Notes: a model not told the origin generated them from the sequence alone. Shown: positions 1-7,771, numbered from the stretch's first letter. The stretch is DNA of 15,245 nt from CAYFFO01 sp964342485 (GCA_964342485.1 CAYFFO010000037.1:1-15245); one strand, 5' to 3'. A program made the numbers and translations.

Positions 1-3
1 TAC

Positions 4-9
4 AGGAGG
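4..9 (+). promoter_or_regulatory. Shine-Dalgarno site of the first gene
   Basis: A full AGGAGG lies 8 nt before the ATG at 18. It fixes that start, although only 17 nt of upstream sequence are visible and no promoter can be judged. Confidence 0.8.
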
Positions 10-17
10 TTTTATTT

Positions 18-677
18 ATGAGCTCTAAGAACTTGTCAGGGTATCTGCTTGCTGTTTCGCCAATATTGATGATCGTGATGTTCGCTGTTGTTTTCCCAGC
101 TGTCATTGGAACCGGAGAAGATGGTCTTAAAGGTCAAGAACTAGCAAAAGCCAGTATAGAGGCTGGAATGGAACACGTTCATCTTACATATGTAGTGGCT
201 ACGATAGGTGGCTTGGCTATGATGGGAATGTTTCTTGGTTACACTCTTTGGGCCAGGTTATTGCAAGGTGATGATAAGAAAGGCAATGCACTTGTAGTAG
301 TAGCATCTATAGCAATGCCGGTAGCTGCTGCTGGCATGATGATGTCAATGGATTTTAACTTTGCAGCAGCCCGTGCCTGGATTAAAGGGGATGAAGTAAA
401 CGCCTTGACTATACAAGCGGTTGCTGAATATGCAGGCAATAACTTTATTTGGACATTTATTTTCTTGAGTGTAGGATTTACAGGTCTAGCTTCAGCATTG
501 CAAACCACTGATAAAATTAGTAAAATTGTAGGTTATATACTCGCAGTTATTGCTGTAATAATGTTGATTATCAACGTCGGTGGGATTGATGGCGGAGGGG
601 CTGCTTTTATAATATTCCTTGCCGTGATGATTGCAACGGTAGCAAGTGGAGTTAATCTTATTAGACAAAAAGCCTAA
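18..677 (+). CDS. Six-helix integral membrane protein, function unknown
   Basis: A 219-residue protein that I do not recognise as a named family. Hydrophobic segments near residues 8-30, 55-77, 90-111, 143-163, 168-188 and 192-213 predict six transmembrane helices. Charge follows the positive-inside rule: Lys4, the 78-90 loop with Arg and two Lys, the 162-169 loop with two Lys, and the Arg-Gln-Lys C-terminus would face the cytoplasm. The larger 31-54 and 112-142 loops would face outward. The third helix region is Met- and Ala-rich. There is no cleavable signal peptide, no obvious cofactor ligand pattern and no transporter signature. A perfect AGGAGG supports the ATG, and a strong terminator follows, so it ends its transcription unit and is probably unrelated to the catabolic genes downstream. 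Confidence 0.75.
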   Translation: MSSKNLSGYLLAVSPILMIVMFAVVFPAVIGTGEDGLKGQELAKASIEAGMEHVHLTYVVATIGGLAMMGMFLGYTLWARLLQGDDKKGNALVVVASIAMPVAAAGMMMSMDFNFAAARAWIKGDEVNALTIQAVAEYAGNNFIWTFIFLSVGFTGLASALQTTDKISKIVGYILAVIAVIMLIINVGGIDGGGAAFIIFLAVMIATVASGVNLIRQKA

Positions 678-699
678 TAACAATCTATCAATTCAAAGT

Positions 700-747
700 A
701 ACAAAAATAAGACACCCTGAATTAAACAAGGGTGTCTTATTTTTGTT
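700..747 (+). terminator. Intrinsic terminator, 19-bp perfect stem
   Basis: Arms 700-718 and 729-747 pair perfectly around a 10-nt loop (719-728). The GACACCC/GGGTGTC core forms the loop-proximal stem, and an A-rich arm pairs with the TTATTTTTGTT arm, giving the usual U-rich tail. It lies 22 nt after the stop codon of the membrane protein. The symmetric A/T ends could let it act in both directions. Confidence 0.9.
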
Positions 748-868
748 GGTAACATGATTTTTGGATTACTAGATGATCTGGTATTAGAGTTTTTTATAAT
801 ATTCTTTTCCTTTTTTTCTTTTTCATATATTTTGACAACCTGATTTATAATATTGTCTGGGGAGAGAA
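748..868. other. AT-rich intergenic region before the isomerase gene
   Basis: The region is T-rich and contains an 11-nt direct repeat TTTATAATATT at 793-803 and 844-854. Each copy includes a TATAAT hexamer, at 795-800 and 846-851. A promoter for the downstream gene probably lies here. However, the one good TTGACA (832-837) sits only 8 nt before the second TATAAT, so no standard -35/-10 pair can be assigned. The GGGGAG at 859-864 serves as the ribosome binding site. Confidence 0.4.
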
Positions 869-1717
869 ATGGACGATACTAGCTACAGTACATCGGGATT
901 CAAAGATCGTGGGATTGAGCAGGCATTAGATATTGTGGCATCTGTAGGATTTCCTCAAGTTGAAGTTTCAGGCCAGGATCCACATCTTGTACGAAGGTTA
1001 ACTGGGAAGAATCTTTCGGATTTTCTTTTCAGGGTAGAATCAAGAGGACTTAAAATCCGTACTATGCATGCGCCGTCTGGCCGTACTACCCTTGGTACGA
1101 CTGATAAAGAATGGCGTAAGCAGGAGATCTCAACTTTACATGACTATATTTTGTTTCTCTCAGATCTTGGTGGTACTGACATGGTGATTCACCCGATCCC
1201 TAACCCGATATTTGTTGAGAATGCATTTGATCCTGCTACCTCTGAAAGGATTAAAGAAGGAGTAGCTATATCATTGGACAGACTGGTGCCTGTTGCACAG
1301 GACGCTGGTGTACGTATCAATCTTGAGAATCTGCCCTATCATTGTGATTATCCTTACCGAACGATGGCGACGTTACGGACACTAGTTGAGCCTTATCCAT
1401 CGGAGCACCTTGGATTAATACTCGATACAGGCCATGTGGGCGTACTAGGCAATGATATCGTTGAGGAGATTCGATCTGCTGGATCTCGACTGTGCGGGAC
1501 ACATCTCCATGACGTTGAAGGAACAGAAGATGGCACTGATCACAGGGGGCCAACTCGTGGTTATCTCAATTGGGATAATCTTCTTGATACTCTCAATAAA
1601 ATTGATTATCAGGGCCCTTATACATTTGAAACATCCGTGCCTGAAAATGGTGAAACACCTGAAGAACTCGCAGTATTCACAAGGCAGTTTGCACTTGATC
1701 ACGGGATGGCAGATTAA
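869..1717 (+). CDS. Sugar phosphate isomerase/epimerase family TIM-barrel protein (xylose isomerase-like)
   Basis: A 282-residue protein of the AP endonuclease 2/xylose isomerase-like TIM-barrel superfamily, which includes metal-dependent sugar, keto-sugar and inosose isomerases and epimerases. Visible landmarks are a His at 67 (MHAPS), His108 in VIHP, Glu153 in NLEN, Asp186 and His189 in DTGH, the THLHD motif at 211-215, Asp224-His225 and a C-terminal Glu254 (FETS). Glu153, Asp186, His212 and Glu254 match the usual divalent-metal ligand positions, with His189 nearby, so it looks catalytically intact. Length is typical. The ATG is preceded by GGGGAG at short spacing. No signal peptide is seen, so it is cytoplasmic. 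It lies 29 nt before the PhyH gene and is probably cotranscribed. The exact sugar or polyol substrate cannot be read from sequence. Confidence 0.85.
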   Translation: MDDTSYSTSGFKDRGIEQALDIVASVGFPQVEVSGQDPHLVRRLTGKNLSDFLFRVESRGLKIRTMHAPSGRTTLGTTDKEWRKQEISTLHDYILFLSDLGGTDMVIHPIPNPIFVENAFDPATSERIKEGVAISLDRLVPVAQDAGVRINLENLPYHCDYPYRTMATLRTLVEPYPSEHLGLILDTGHVGVLGNDIVEEIRSAGSRLCGTHLHDVEGTEDGTDHRGPTRGYLNWDNLLDTLNKIDYQGPYTFETSVPENGETPEELAVFTRQFALDHGMAD

Positions 1718-1746
1718 TTACACAAGAACACATTTTAAAGGGCCAA

Positions 1747-2712
1747 ATGTTATTAGATACAACTCACCTGACTCAATTTGACCAAGATGGATATCTTGTA
1801 CTAGAAGATATTTTAGATTATCAGAAAGATTTACAGCCAATAGTTGATGAGTATGGAAACTTGATCGATGATCTGGCACAAAAATGGTATGACGAAGGTA
1901 CTTTGAGTAGTAATTATAAAAATGTTCCGCTAGAGGAAAAAATTTGTGCTATAGCTAAGGAGACAGAAGGGAAATACTATAGCTGGATCGATATTTCTTT
2001 TACAGAGAGTCAATTTGGTGTTGAGGACCGTATACACAATGGTGAGGCAGTATTTAATTTGCTGAAAAATCCAAGATTGCTTGATATGATCGAACAAGTT
2101 ATAGGTCCTGAGATATTTTCAAATCCTGTTCAACATGTTCGTATTAAACCTCCAGAACACTTTCTTTCAGCTGAAGCCCGTGATAATACATACACAGGTA
2201 AAACTTTTTGGCATCAGGATTTGGGAGCAGTGACAGACGAAGCCGATAATTCCAATATCCTCACAGTCTGGGTACCGATCACTGCAGCGAATACGAATAA
2301 TGGATGTTTACAAGTGGTCAGAGGAAGTCATAAAAACGGTCTAGGATTGCATTGTTTTGGAAAAGAACAAGTACAAGGTATCCCTGAAGATAGGATTTTC
2401 GGAGAAATAATTTCCCTTCCGATGAACCCAGGTGACATACTTTTTATGAATAAACTCACCGCTCATACTTCGTTACGTAATACAAGTGATGAAATAAGGT
2501 GGAGTTTTGACCTTCGATATAATCCTATAGGGGAACCAACAGGCAGAAGTTGGTTCCCAGGTTTTGTGGCTCGCAGTCGGGCAAATCCAGATTCTGAACT
2601 CCACGATTTTCGGGAATGGGGAAAACTATGGAGTGATACTGCGGTAAAATTGACCGAGGTAAATTCGCCAGATTTCAGGAGATGGGACCCTGAAGATCCA
2701 CTTTGTGCTTAA
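1747..2712 (+). CDS. Phytanoyl-CoA dioxygenase (PhyH) family Fe(II)/2-oxoglutarate oxygenase
   Basis: A 321-residue protein with the double-stranded beta-helix fold of PhyH-type oxygenases. These use Fe(II), O2 and 2-oxoglutarate to hydroxylate small molecules. The iron triad is His156-x-Asp158 (WHQDLG) plus His240 (TAHTSLRN). Arg251, 11 residues after the distal His, is the expected 2-oxoglutarate carboxylate ligand. A typical N-terminal FDQDGYLVLED block (11-21) and a GCLQVVRGSH block (186-195) support the family. Substrates in this family range from phytanoyl-CoA to ectoine and aminoethylphosphonate, so the family name does not imply fatty-acid chemistry. An AAAGGG site 4 nt before the ATG supports this start. 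With a sugar-isomerase-like gene upstream and a propeller glycosidase-like gene downstream, a carbohydrate-related or small-acid substrate is plausible, but that is inference. Confidence 0.9.
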   Translation: MLLDTTHLTQFDQDGYLVLEDILDYQKDLQPIVDEYGNLIDDLAQKWYDEGTLSSNYKNVPLEEKICAIAKETEGKYYSWIDISFTESQFGVEDRIHNGEAVFNLLKNPRLLDMIEQVIGPEIFSNPVQHVRIKPPEHFLSAEARDNTYTGKTFWHQDLGAVTDEADNSNILTVWVPITAANTNNGCLQVVRGSHKNGLGLHCFGKEQVQGIPEDRIFGEIISLPMNPGDILFMNKLTAHTSLRNTSDEIRWSFDLRYNPIGEPTGRSWFPGFVARSRANPDSELHDFREWGKLWSDTAVKLTEVNSPDFRRWDPEDPLCA

Positions 2713-2744
2713 GCCTAAACCAATGGCTGAACTATGATAGGCTT
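2711..2744 (+). terminator. Weak hairpin overlapping the PhyH stop codon
   Basis: AAGCCTA (2711-2717) and TAGGCTT (2738-2744) form a perfect 7-bp inverted repeat around a 20-nt loop, beginning inside the TAA stop. No T-run follows, so it is a poor terminator. An mRNA 3'-end or attenuating hairpin is equally possible. Confidence 0.25.
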
Positions 2745-2835
2745 CAACTTATCGTTGCGTTCCTGTTAGGTTAGGTATGGGTATCTAGTAAAATGGTTAA
2801 ATTAATTCCTTGAGTAGGTGAATCGGAGTTTACGA

Positions 2836-4320
2836 ATGAAAGGGCCTGTTTATATTGGATCAAGGCTAGAAACATTTATAGACGATTGGATTATTGACCG
2901 TATGCAAGGTGCTACCAGGGTCATACACCGTCCTTCCCCACAGAACGTAGCACTTGTTTTCGACGAACCCTGGGAAGGCAACACCAGTGGTGTGGTTACA
3001 GTTTTTCAAGATGCCGATCTATATAGGATGTACTATCGTGGTAGTCATACGGATTACACAGAAGATGAAGTAACCTCATATAACCCTGATAACGATCACG
3101 ACCAAGTTGTCTGCTATGCCGAAAGTAAAGACGGTATAAATTGGTACAAACCTTCACTCGGGTTGGTAGAATTTAACGGTTCATCGGATAACAATATCAT
3201 TTGGGATGGTCCTGGTAGTTACACTTTTGCTCCATTCAAGGATACAAATCCAGACTGCCTGCCTGATCAACTGTACAAAGCCATAGGAATAGGTGTTCAT
3301 AAGCAAGGACTTTCTTCATTCAAGTCTCAGGACGGGATAAATTGGTCTTTATCTTCGAGCGGACCTATAATTACTGATGGCACTTTTGATTCTCAGAATT
3401 TGGCATTTTGGGACCCAGTAGTTGGAGCATATCGGGAATACCATCGTGATTTTTATCCAGGGACTAACAGCCTGGGGAATTTACCTGGAAGAGATATAAA
3501 AACGGCAACTTCCTCGGATTTTTACCAATGGCCTGAACCGATTTGGTTAAACTATTCTCCCGGACGCATCGGAGAGCTATATACCAGTCAAATCGTCCCA
3601 TATTACAGGGCACCTCATATTTACCTTGGTTTTCCAACTCGCTATACAGACCGTGGTTGGTCAGAATCTACCAAATCGTTGCCTCAATTGGACTATCGCC
3701 GAATAAGAGCTAGTCACTCTGAACGCGAGGGCACTGCAATCACTGACGGGATGCTAATGTCTAGCCGAGATGGCATAAACTTTGATATTTGGCCGGAGGC
3801 ATTTTTGAGGCCGGGATTGAAAAAAGTTGGAAATTGGTTCTACGGTGACAATTATCAAAACCACGGACTGATACAAACGGAATCCCTTGTCGAAGGATCT
3901 CCTGAAGAGATATCTATATTTGTCAGTGAATTTAGTCACCAATCAGACTATACGGCCAAGTTAAGAAGATACACGCTTAGAATAGACGGCTTCGTATCTG
4001 TTCAGAGTAATTTGGCTGGTGGTGAACTTATAACAAGACCAATGATATTTGAAGGAAACAATTTAGAGATTAATTTTTCTGGATCAGCGGGTAGTTCCAT
4101 TCGAGTTGAAATTCAAAACAGTCTCGGTTATGCCGTGCCTGAATTCTCGATGGACAAATGTGAGGAAATATTTGGTGACGATTTAAAACGCATTGTGTCC
4201 TGGCGTAGCGACTCCTCTCTTGCTTCTCTTAACGGGATTCCTGTACGGCTAAGGATTGAACTTAAAGATGCTGATCTGTATTCTTTTAAGTTCACGAAAG
4301 ATAAGGTCCACGACATTTAA
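2836..4320 (+). CDS. Glycosidase-like five-bladed beta-propeller protein (GH32/GH43-like), putative
   Basis: A 494-residue protein with no signal peptide, so apparently cytoplasmic. It resembles the uncharacterised GH32/GH43-like beta-propeller proteins common in planctomycetes and related environmental bacteria. The N-terminal ETFIDDW block (residues 12-18) parallels the LFVDDYLI hallmark of that group. A WDP motif lies at 192-194. The repeated 'SxDGINW' segments look like propeller blade edges, as do the YRAPHIYLGFPTRY and GDNYQNHGL blocks. The last roughly 100 residues, ending in LRIELKDADLYSFKF, look like a C-terminal beta-sandwich. An in-frame GTG 18 nt upstream (2818) would add six residues but lacks a ribosome site. 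GGAG at 2825-2828, 7 nt before the ATG, favours the start given. A role in hydrolysing a glycoside or oligosaccharide is inferred from the fold family; no catalytic acid/base pair can be assigned with confidence. Confidence 0.7.
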   Translation: MKGPVYIGSRLETFIDDWIIDRMQGATRVIHRPSPQNVALVFDEPWEGNTSGVVTVFQDADLYRMYYRGSHTDYTEDEVTSYNPDNDHDQVVCYAESKDGINWYKPSLGLVEFNGSSDNNIIWDGPGSYTFAPFKDTNPDCLPDQLYKAIGIGVHKQGLSSFKSQDGINWSLSSSGPIITDGTFDSQNLAFWDPVVGAYREYHRDFYPGTNSLGNLPGRDIKTATSSDFYQWPEPIWLNYSPGRIGELYTSQIVPYYRAPHIYLGFPTRYTDRGWSESTKSLPQLDYRRIRASHSEREGTAITDGMLMSSRDGINFDIWPEAFLRPGLKKVGNWFYGDNYQNHGLIQTESLVEGSPEEISIFVSEFSHQSDYTAKLRRYTLRIDGFVSVQSNLAGGELITRPMIFEGNNLEINFSGSAGSSIRVEIQNSLGYAVPEFSMDKCEEIFGDDLKRIVSWRSDSSLASLNGIPVRLRIELKDADLYSFKFTKDKVHDI

Positions 4321-4492
4321 TATATTACCGATATTATCTAATCACACTTTCGTTGTTAATTTAGTAGCTAAACACCTGCTTCTCAATTTTTCATAACATC
4401 TGATATCTTGAGTTAAGATTCATGTCATTTAAATTTGTTTAGGGCAACTGTAGGTAACGGTACAGTAACACATTTATTATCAAGAATATTAA
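4321..4492. other. Intergenic region between the propeller and Gfo genes
   Basis: No ORF of note. Three small inverted repeats are visible: TTTAG/CTAAA around 4358-4370, ATCTT/AAGAT around 4404-4418, and CTGTA (4448-4452) with TACAG (4461-4465). The last lies about 30 nt upstream of the promoter at 4493 and could be a regulator site, but all the arms are only 5 bp. No convincing terminator for the upstream gene was found. Confidence 0.3.
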
Positions 4493-4520
4493 TTGGCATA
4501 AGTTACATGTTGCTTATAAT
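4493..4520 (+). promoter_or_regulatory. Sigma70-type promoter for the Gfo/dehydrogenase genes
   Basis: TTGGCA (4493-4498; 5 of 6 to the -35 consensus) and TATAAT (4515-4520; perfect -10) are separated by 16 nt. Transcription would start near 4527, leaving a short leader that carries AAGGAG (4537-4542), 7 nt before the ATG at 4550. It is the best promoter in the window and suggests that 4550-8911 is a transcription unit separate from 869-4320. Confidence 0.7.
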
Positions 4521-4549
4521 ATTGTGATATATCTTGAAGGAGTTTTTGA

Positions 4550-5674
4550 ATGTCAAATCGAAAATTCAATATAGGTTTTATTTCAACACATGGACACGCA
4601 GCTGCAGGTCATATCTTAGATTTAGAAGCTAATGATCAACTAGATTCGATACATTTATGTGTTACGTCTGACGTAGACGGAACAGGTATGCCATTAGACC
4701 CTAATGTTGTAGGTGAAGCTTCTGGAAAAGTAAAAACCAAGACAAGAAATATTGATCAGATTCTTGACATAGAAAATCTTGATGCAGTAGCTGTTTGTTC
4801 AAGACCAGATTTGGCTCCAGGTATCTTCGATAGAATTTTGGATGCTGGTTTTCCAATTTTGACTGATAAACCAGCTGCCACTCACTCTTCTAAACTCGAT
4901 TTGGTGGCCCAAAAGGCTTCAAAATTAAACTTGGCATTTGGGACAATGTTTCAGTGGAGGAGAAATCCAGCAGTTTTGGATATGAAACATGCTATTGACC
5001 ATGGTGCTCTTGGTAAAATAATGTCTGTGGAAATTCGTTTGTTGGCCAGCACGATTGATTGGAGAGATCCCCATAAATCCTATTTACTGGACAAGGATAG
5101 TATGGGGGGTGGTATAACCTCGTGGTTAGCCTGTCATATGTTAGATATGCTTATTTTCTTACTAGATCAAAGGATAACCGACGTAACAGGTTTTACTGGA
5201 AACCAACATACAATCAAGGTTAATGTTGAAGATACAGCTGTAGCAGCTATACGATTGGACTCAGGGGTTATTGGATCTGTCCACGTTGGCTATTCACTTT
5301 GTGGCCCAAGTAAATTGGGTGTGAGTGATTTATATTTGGGCATTAGAGGGACAAATGGATATCTTAGTATTCCCTTTCACATGCCGGGGCAGGGCGATTT
5401 GGATAACACCTTGTATTTATACAGTGACCATGAAGAATGGAGCACTGGAGGTCAAAGAGCCACATCTTACAGCAATTTTTTCAAATCACCACAGGGTAAT
5501 GGCGGATACGGCGGGCTTATGGCAGAAAAACTTTTTTCTGATTTTCTCAATTCTTCCAGAAGCGGGACTAAATCTCCGACACCAATTGAAGATCTTGTTC
5601 ACATATTACAGGTTGGGGAAGCGATACGTGAATCTTCACTATCAAATAGAGCTATTGCAATTCCTAACAACTAA
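4550..5674 (+). CDS. Gfo/Idh/MocA family oxidoreductase with atypical active site
   Basis: A 374-residue two-domain oxidoreductase: an N-terminal Rossmann domain (about 1-125) and a C-terminal alpha/beta dimerisation and substrate domain. The family typically performs NAD(P)-dependent oxidation, reduction or epimerisation of sugars and cyclitols. Present are the family Lys in TDKPAA (Lys107, equivalent to the EKP lysine), the GGG block at 186-188 and the catalytic-region His196 (CHMLD). Two features are unusual. The dinucleotide glycine loop reads ISTHGHAAAGH (11-21) instead of GxGxxG. The position normally holding the catalytic Asp four residues before the His is Trp192. A subfamily with an 'ISFAHxHA' start is known to me, so this is probably a distinct subfamily rather than decay. 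The ATG has AAGGAG at 7 nt and its own promoter. The next gene follows after 59 nt. Confidence 0.88.
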   Translation: MSNRKFNIGFISTHGHAAAGHILDLEANDQLDSIHLCVTSDVDGTGMPLDPNVVGEASGKVKTKTRNIDQILDIENLDAVAVCSRPDLAPGIFDRILDAGFPILTDKPAATHSSKLDLVAQKASKLNLAFGTMFQWRRNPAVLDMKHAIDHGALGKIMSVEIRLLASTIDWRDPHKSYLLDKDSMGGGITSWLACHMLDMLIFLLDQRITDVTGFTGNQHTIKVNVEDTAVAAIRLDSGVIGSVHVGYSLCGPSKLGVSDLYLGIRGTNGYLSIPFHMPGQGDLDNTLYLYSDHEEWSTGGQRATSYSNFFKSPQGNGGYGGLMAEKLFSDFLNSSRSGTKSPTPIEDLVHILQVGEAIRESSLSNRAIAIPNN

Positions 5675-5720
5675 ATCAGGAATTCAAATTAGTAAAAACG
5701 GATTTCAAGCGAAAATATGC

Positions 5721-5726
5721 AGGAGA
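5721..5726 (+). promoter_or_regulatory. Shine-Dalgarno site fixing a TTG start
   Basis: AGGAGA ends 7 nt before the TTG at 5734. No nearby in-frame ATG or GTG would preserve the N-terminal beta strand, so the site decides the start of the downstream dehydrogenase. Confidence 0.7.
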
Positions 5727-5733
5727 TATATCA

Positions 5734-6717
5734 TTGAAAGACATTAAGGTTATATACCTTCCTCATCCTATAGATGCGATTGAGCGACAAAACAGCTTTT
5801 TGTCTGAAAAAATATGTGAGAAATTTGATTTGCGAATATTTGACAGGAATACGTCTGCTGAGCCTCAGTTTGACGGCATTGAAGTCATTGTTGATTTAGG
5901 TGGTAATATCACTGCTGAATTAGTACATATTGCGAGTAAAGCCGGTATAAAATATATTCAAGTGCAAACCAATGGACTCGATCACGTAGAGGTTGAAGAG
6001 ATATTGGATGCGGGAATTACGTTAGCCCACTGTCCGGGTTATCTTAGTAGTGTGTCGCTTGCTGAAGGTGCAATGATGTTTATATTGGCTCTTGGTCATG
6101 GGTATGGATTTGCAACTGATGATTTTTATCAAGGGAAGGCGTTTTCTCACCAGGGGTTGGAAGTTGCTGGTCGAGATTTGGGTATTGTGGGTTTTGGTGC
6201 AAGTGGACAGCAACTGGCTCGTAGGGCTAAAGCATTTGGAATGCGAGTGCATGGTATAGACATACGTGAAATAGAAAAAGAAATCCTGGAAGAAATAGGA
6301 CCAGATTCGATGGGATATACTTCAGACCTGGACAAGATATTATCAACCTGCGATTTTATTTCTCTACACCTTCATTTAAACAAAGATACACACCATATAA
6401 TAGACAGCCGACGCATTAATTTAATGAAACCAACGACTTTTATAATAAATGTGGCTCGTGGTGGACTGATAAATGAAGATGCCTTATACAAAGCTTTATT
6501 GGGACATCGGATCGCTGGTGCTGGGCTTGATGCATTTGCCAAAGAACCACCTGATTTTACTCATCCAGTTTACAAGCTTCCGAATGTTTTGGTACAACCT
6601 CACACGGTTGCTAACACAGATGGCACGATGCAAAAAAGGGCAGCTTTCTGTATAGATAATTTAGTAAGGTATGCTGAAGGGAAAAATTTGATAGGACTGA
6701 TATCTAATCGAATTTGA
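5734..6717 (+). CDS. D-isomer-specific 2-hydroxyacid dehydrogenase, NAD-dependent (first copy)
   Basis: A 327-residue member of the D-2-hydroxyacid dehydrogenase family, which interconverts (R)- or D-2-hydroxy acids and 2-oxo acids. The inserted Rossmann domain shows GFGASG at 153-158 and an acidic Asp176 at the end of the second strand, favouring NAD over NADP. The catalytic set is complete: Arg242 in NVARGG, Glu271 in AKEP and His290 in QPH. The substrate-carboxylate region has TNGLDH at 79-84. It starts with TTG, supported by AGGAGA. It differs strongly from the neighbouring copy at 6776 (GFGASG against GLGRIG, and different substrate loops), so the two are not a recent duplication. It sits in the 4550-8911 gene run with 59-nt and 58-nt gaps. 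The substrate is not predictable; glycerate, phosphoglycerate-like, or sugar-acid-derived hydroxy acids are all possible. Confidence 0.92.
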   Translation: MKDIKVIYLPHPIDAIERQNSFLSEKICEKFDLRIFDRNTSAEPQFDGIEVIVDLGGNITAELVHIASKAGIKYIQVQTNGLDHVEVEEILDAGITLAHCPGYLSSVSLAEGAMMFILALGHGYGFATDDFYQGKAFSHQGLEVAGRDLGIVGFGASGQQLARRAKAFGMRVHGIDIREIEKEILEEIGPDSMGYTSDLDKILSTCDFISLHLHLNKDTHHIIDSRRINLMKPTTFIINVARGGLINEDALYKALLGHRIAGAGLDAFAKEPPDFTHPVYKLPNVLVQPHTVANTDGTMQKRAAFCIDNLVRYAEGKNLIGLISNRI

Positions 6718-6775
6718 TTGTTTGTTAAATTGTAATTAATCCGATTGAAATATGTAATGAATTGAGGTGGCTTTT

Positions 6776-7771
6776 ATGCCTAAGGTAGTAATTAATACTA
6801 AGGAAGCTCCAGATGATCTGGAACGTTTTGGAGATGTTCTGAAGCAACATGGATTTGAAGTACAAGTTGCAGAAGATCCCAGGTTCCGTTTTGGAAATAC
6901 AAGTGACGAGGAACTAGTTGATCTTTTGAGTGGTGCCTCTGCAGTAGTTGCAGGGGCCACTCCTTATAGATCCGATGTTATGAACAAGTTGCCAGATTTA
7001 CGTGTAATTGCGCGTACAGGTGTTGGATTCGATAAAATCGATATAGATGCTGCAACACAAAATAACATTCTGGTAACGGTAACTCCTAATTCCAATTACG
7101 ACGCAGTTGCAGAGCACGCCATCAGTTTTATATTTGGTATTGCCAAGTCTTTGATTAGTGTGGACAAAAATACCCGGTTGGGGAAATGGCCGAACAACCC
7201 CACTCAGCCAATTAGAGAGAGTACCTTGGGTATTGTGGGTTTAGGACGCATCGGGAAGAGTTTAGCTGTTCGTGCTAGGGCTATGAATATGCGGGTTATA
7301 GCAACAGAGGCAATGCCTGATCATGATTTTATAAAGAAGGAGATGATAGAGTTAGTTAGCTTGGAATCTCTTCTTCAAAAATCAGACTATATTAGTTTGC
7401 ACTGTCCCCTAACAGAGAAAACTCGAGGGCTAATAAACAAGGATACCTTGTCTATGGTAAAGCCTGGGACCGCAATAATAAACACTGCGAGAGGGGAACT
7501 GATAATAGAGGCTGATCTGGTTAGTGCACTGAAATCAGGAAGGATATCAAGTGCTGGTTTGGACGTATTTGAAAAAGAACCTACCCTTAATGACAATCCA
7601 TTGTATCAATTAGATAATGTTATTTTGTCACCACATATTGCAGGTAGCGATCATTTATCCAGAAAAGCTATGGGGATAGAAGCTGCTAACTGCATTATCA
7701 ATTTAAATAAAGGAATCTGGCCGGATGGATGTGTAGTAAATGCTCAGCTTAAAGGAAAATGGATTTGGTAG
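6776..7771 (+). CDS. Phosphoglycerate dehydrogenase-like D-2-hydroxyacid dehydrogenase (second copy)
   Basis: A 331-residue D-2-hydroxyacid dehydrogenase that resembles the catalytic core of 3-phosphoglycerate dehydrogenase and (S)-sulfolactate dehydrogenase-type enzymes, without an ACT or ASB regulatory tail. Landmarks are ARTGVGFDKIDID (79-91), NYDAVAEHAI (107-116), the nucleotide loop GLGRIG (155-160), Arg239 in NTARGE, Glu268 in EKEP and His287 in SPHIAG. All catalytic residues are present. An acidic Glu178 after the second strand suggests NAD. GAGGTGG at 6764-6770 is well placed for the ATG at 6776. The in-frame GTG at 6767 lies within that ribosome site and is less likely. The LDH2-family gene begins 72 nt downstream, which raises the idea of a paired oxidation and reduction of the same 2-oxo acid. 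Confidence 0.92.
   Translation: MPKVVINTKEAPDDLERFGDVLKQHGFEVQVAEDPRFRFGNTSDEELVDLLSGASAVVAGATPYRSDVMNKLPDLRVIARTGVGFDKIDIDAATQNNILVTVTPNSNYDAVAEHAISFIFGIAKSLISVDKNTRLGKWPNNPTQPIRESTLGIVGLGRIGKSLAVRARAMNMRVIATEAMPDHDFIKKEMIELVSLESLLQKSDYISLHCPLTEKTRGLINKDTLSMVKPGTAIINTARGELIIEADLVSALKSGRISSAGLDVFEKEPTLNDNPLYQLDNVILSPHIAGSDHLSRKAMGIEAANCIINLNKGIWPDGCVVNAQLKGKWIW

Noticed and set aside
239..683. Minus-strand open frames over the first membrane protein gene
   Set aside because: They are antisense shadows with low-complexity composition. The plus-strand gene has a perfect ribosome site, helices with correct charge bias and a terminator.
832..851. TTGACA (832-837) with TATAAT (846-851) as a promoter
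   Set aside because: The hexamers are only 8 nt apart, far from the 16-18 nt needed, and no other partner fits either element.
2818..2835. GTG at 2818 as the start of the propeller gene
   Set aside because: It lacks a ribosome binding site, while GGAG sits 7 nt before the ATG at 2836.
5325..5747. A 140-codon plus-strand open frame overlapping the Gfo gene and the next start
   Set aside because: It lies in another frame of a well-supported gene, has no ribosome site and shows no recognisable domain.
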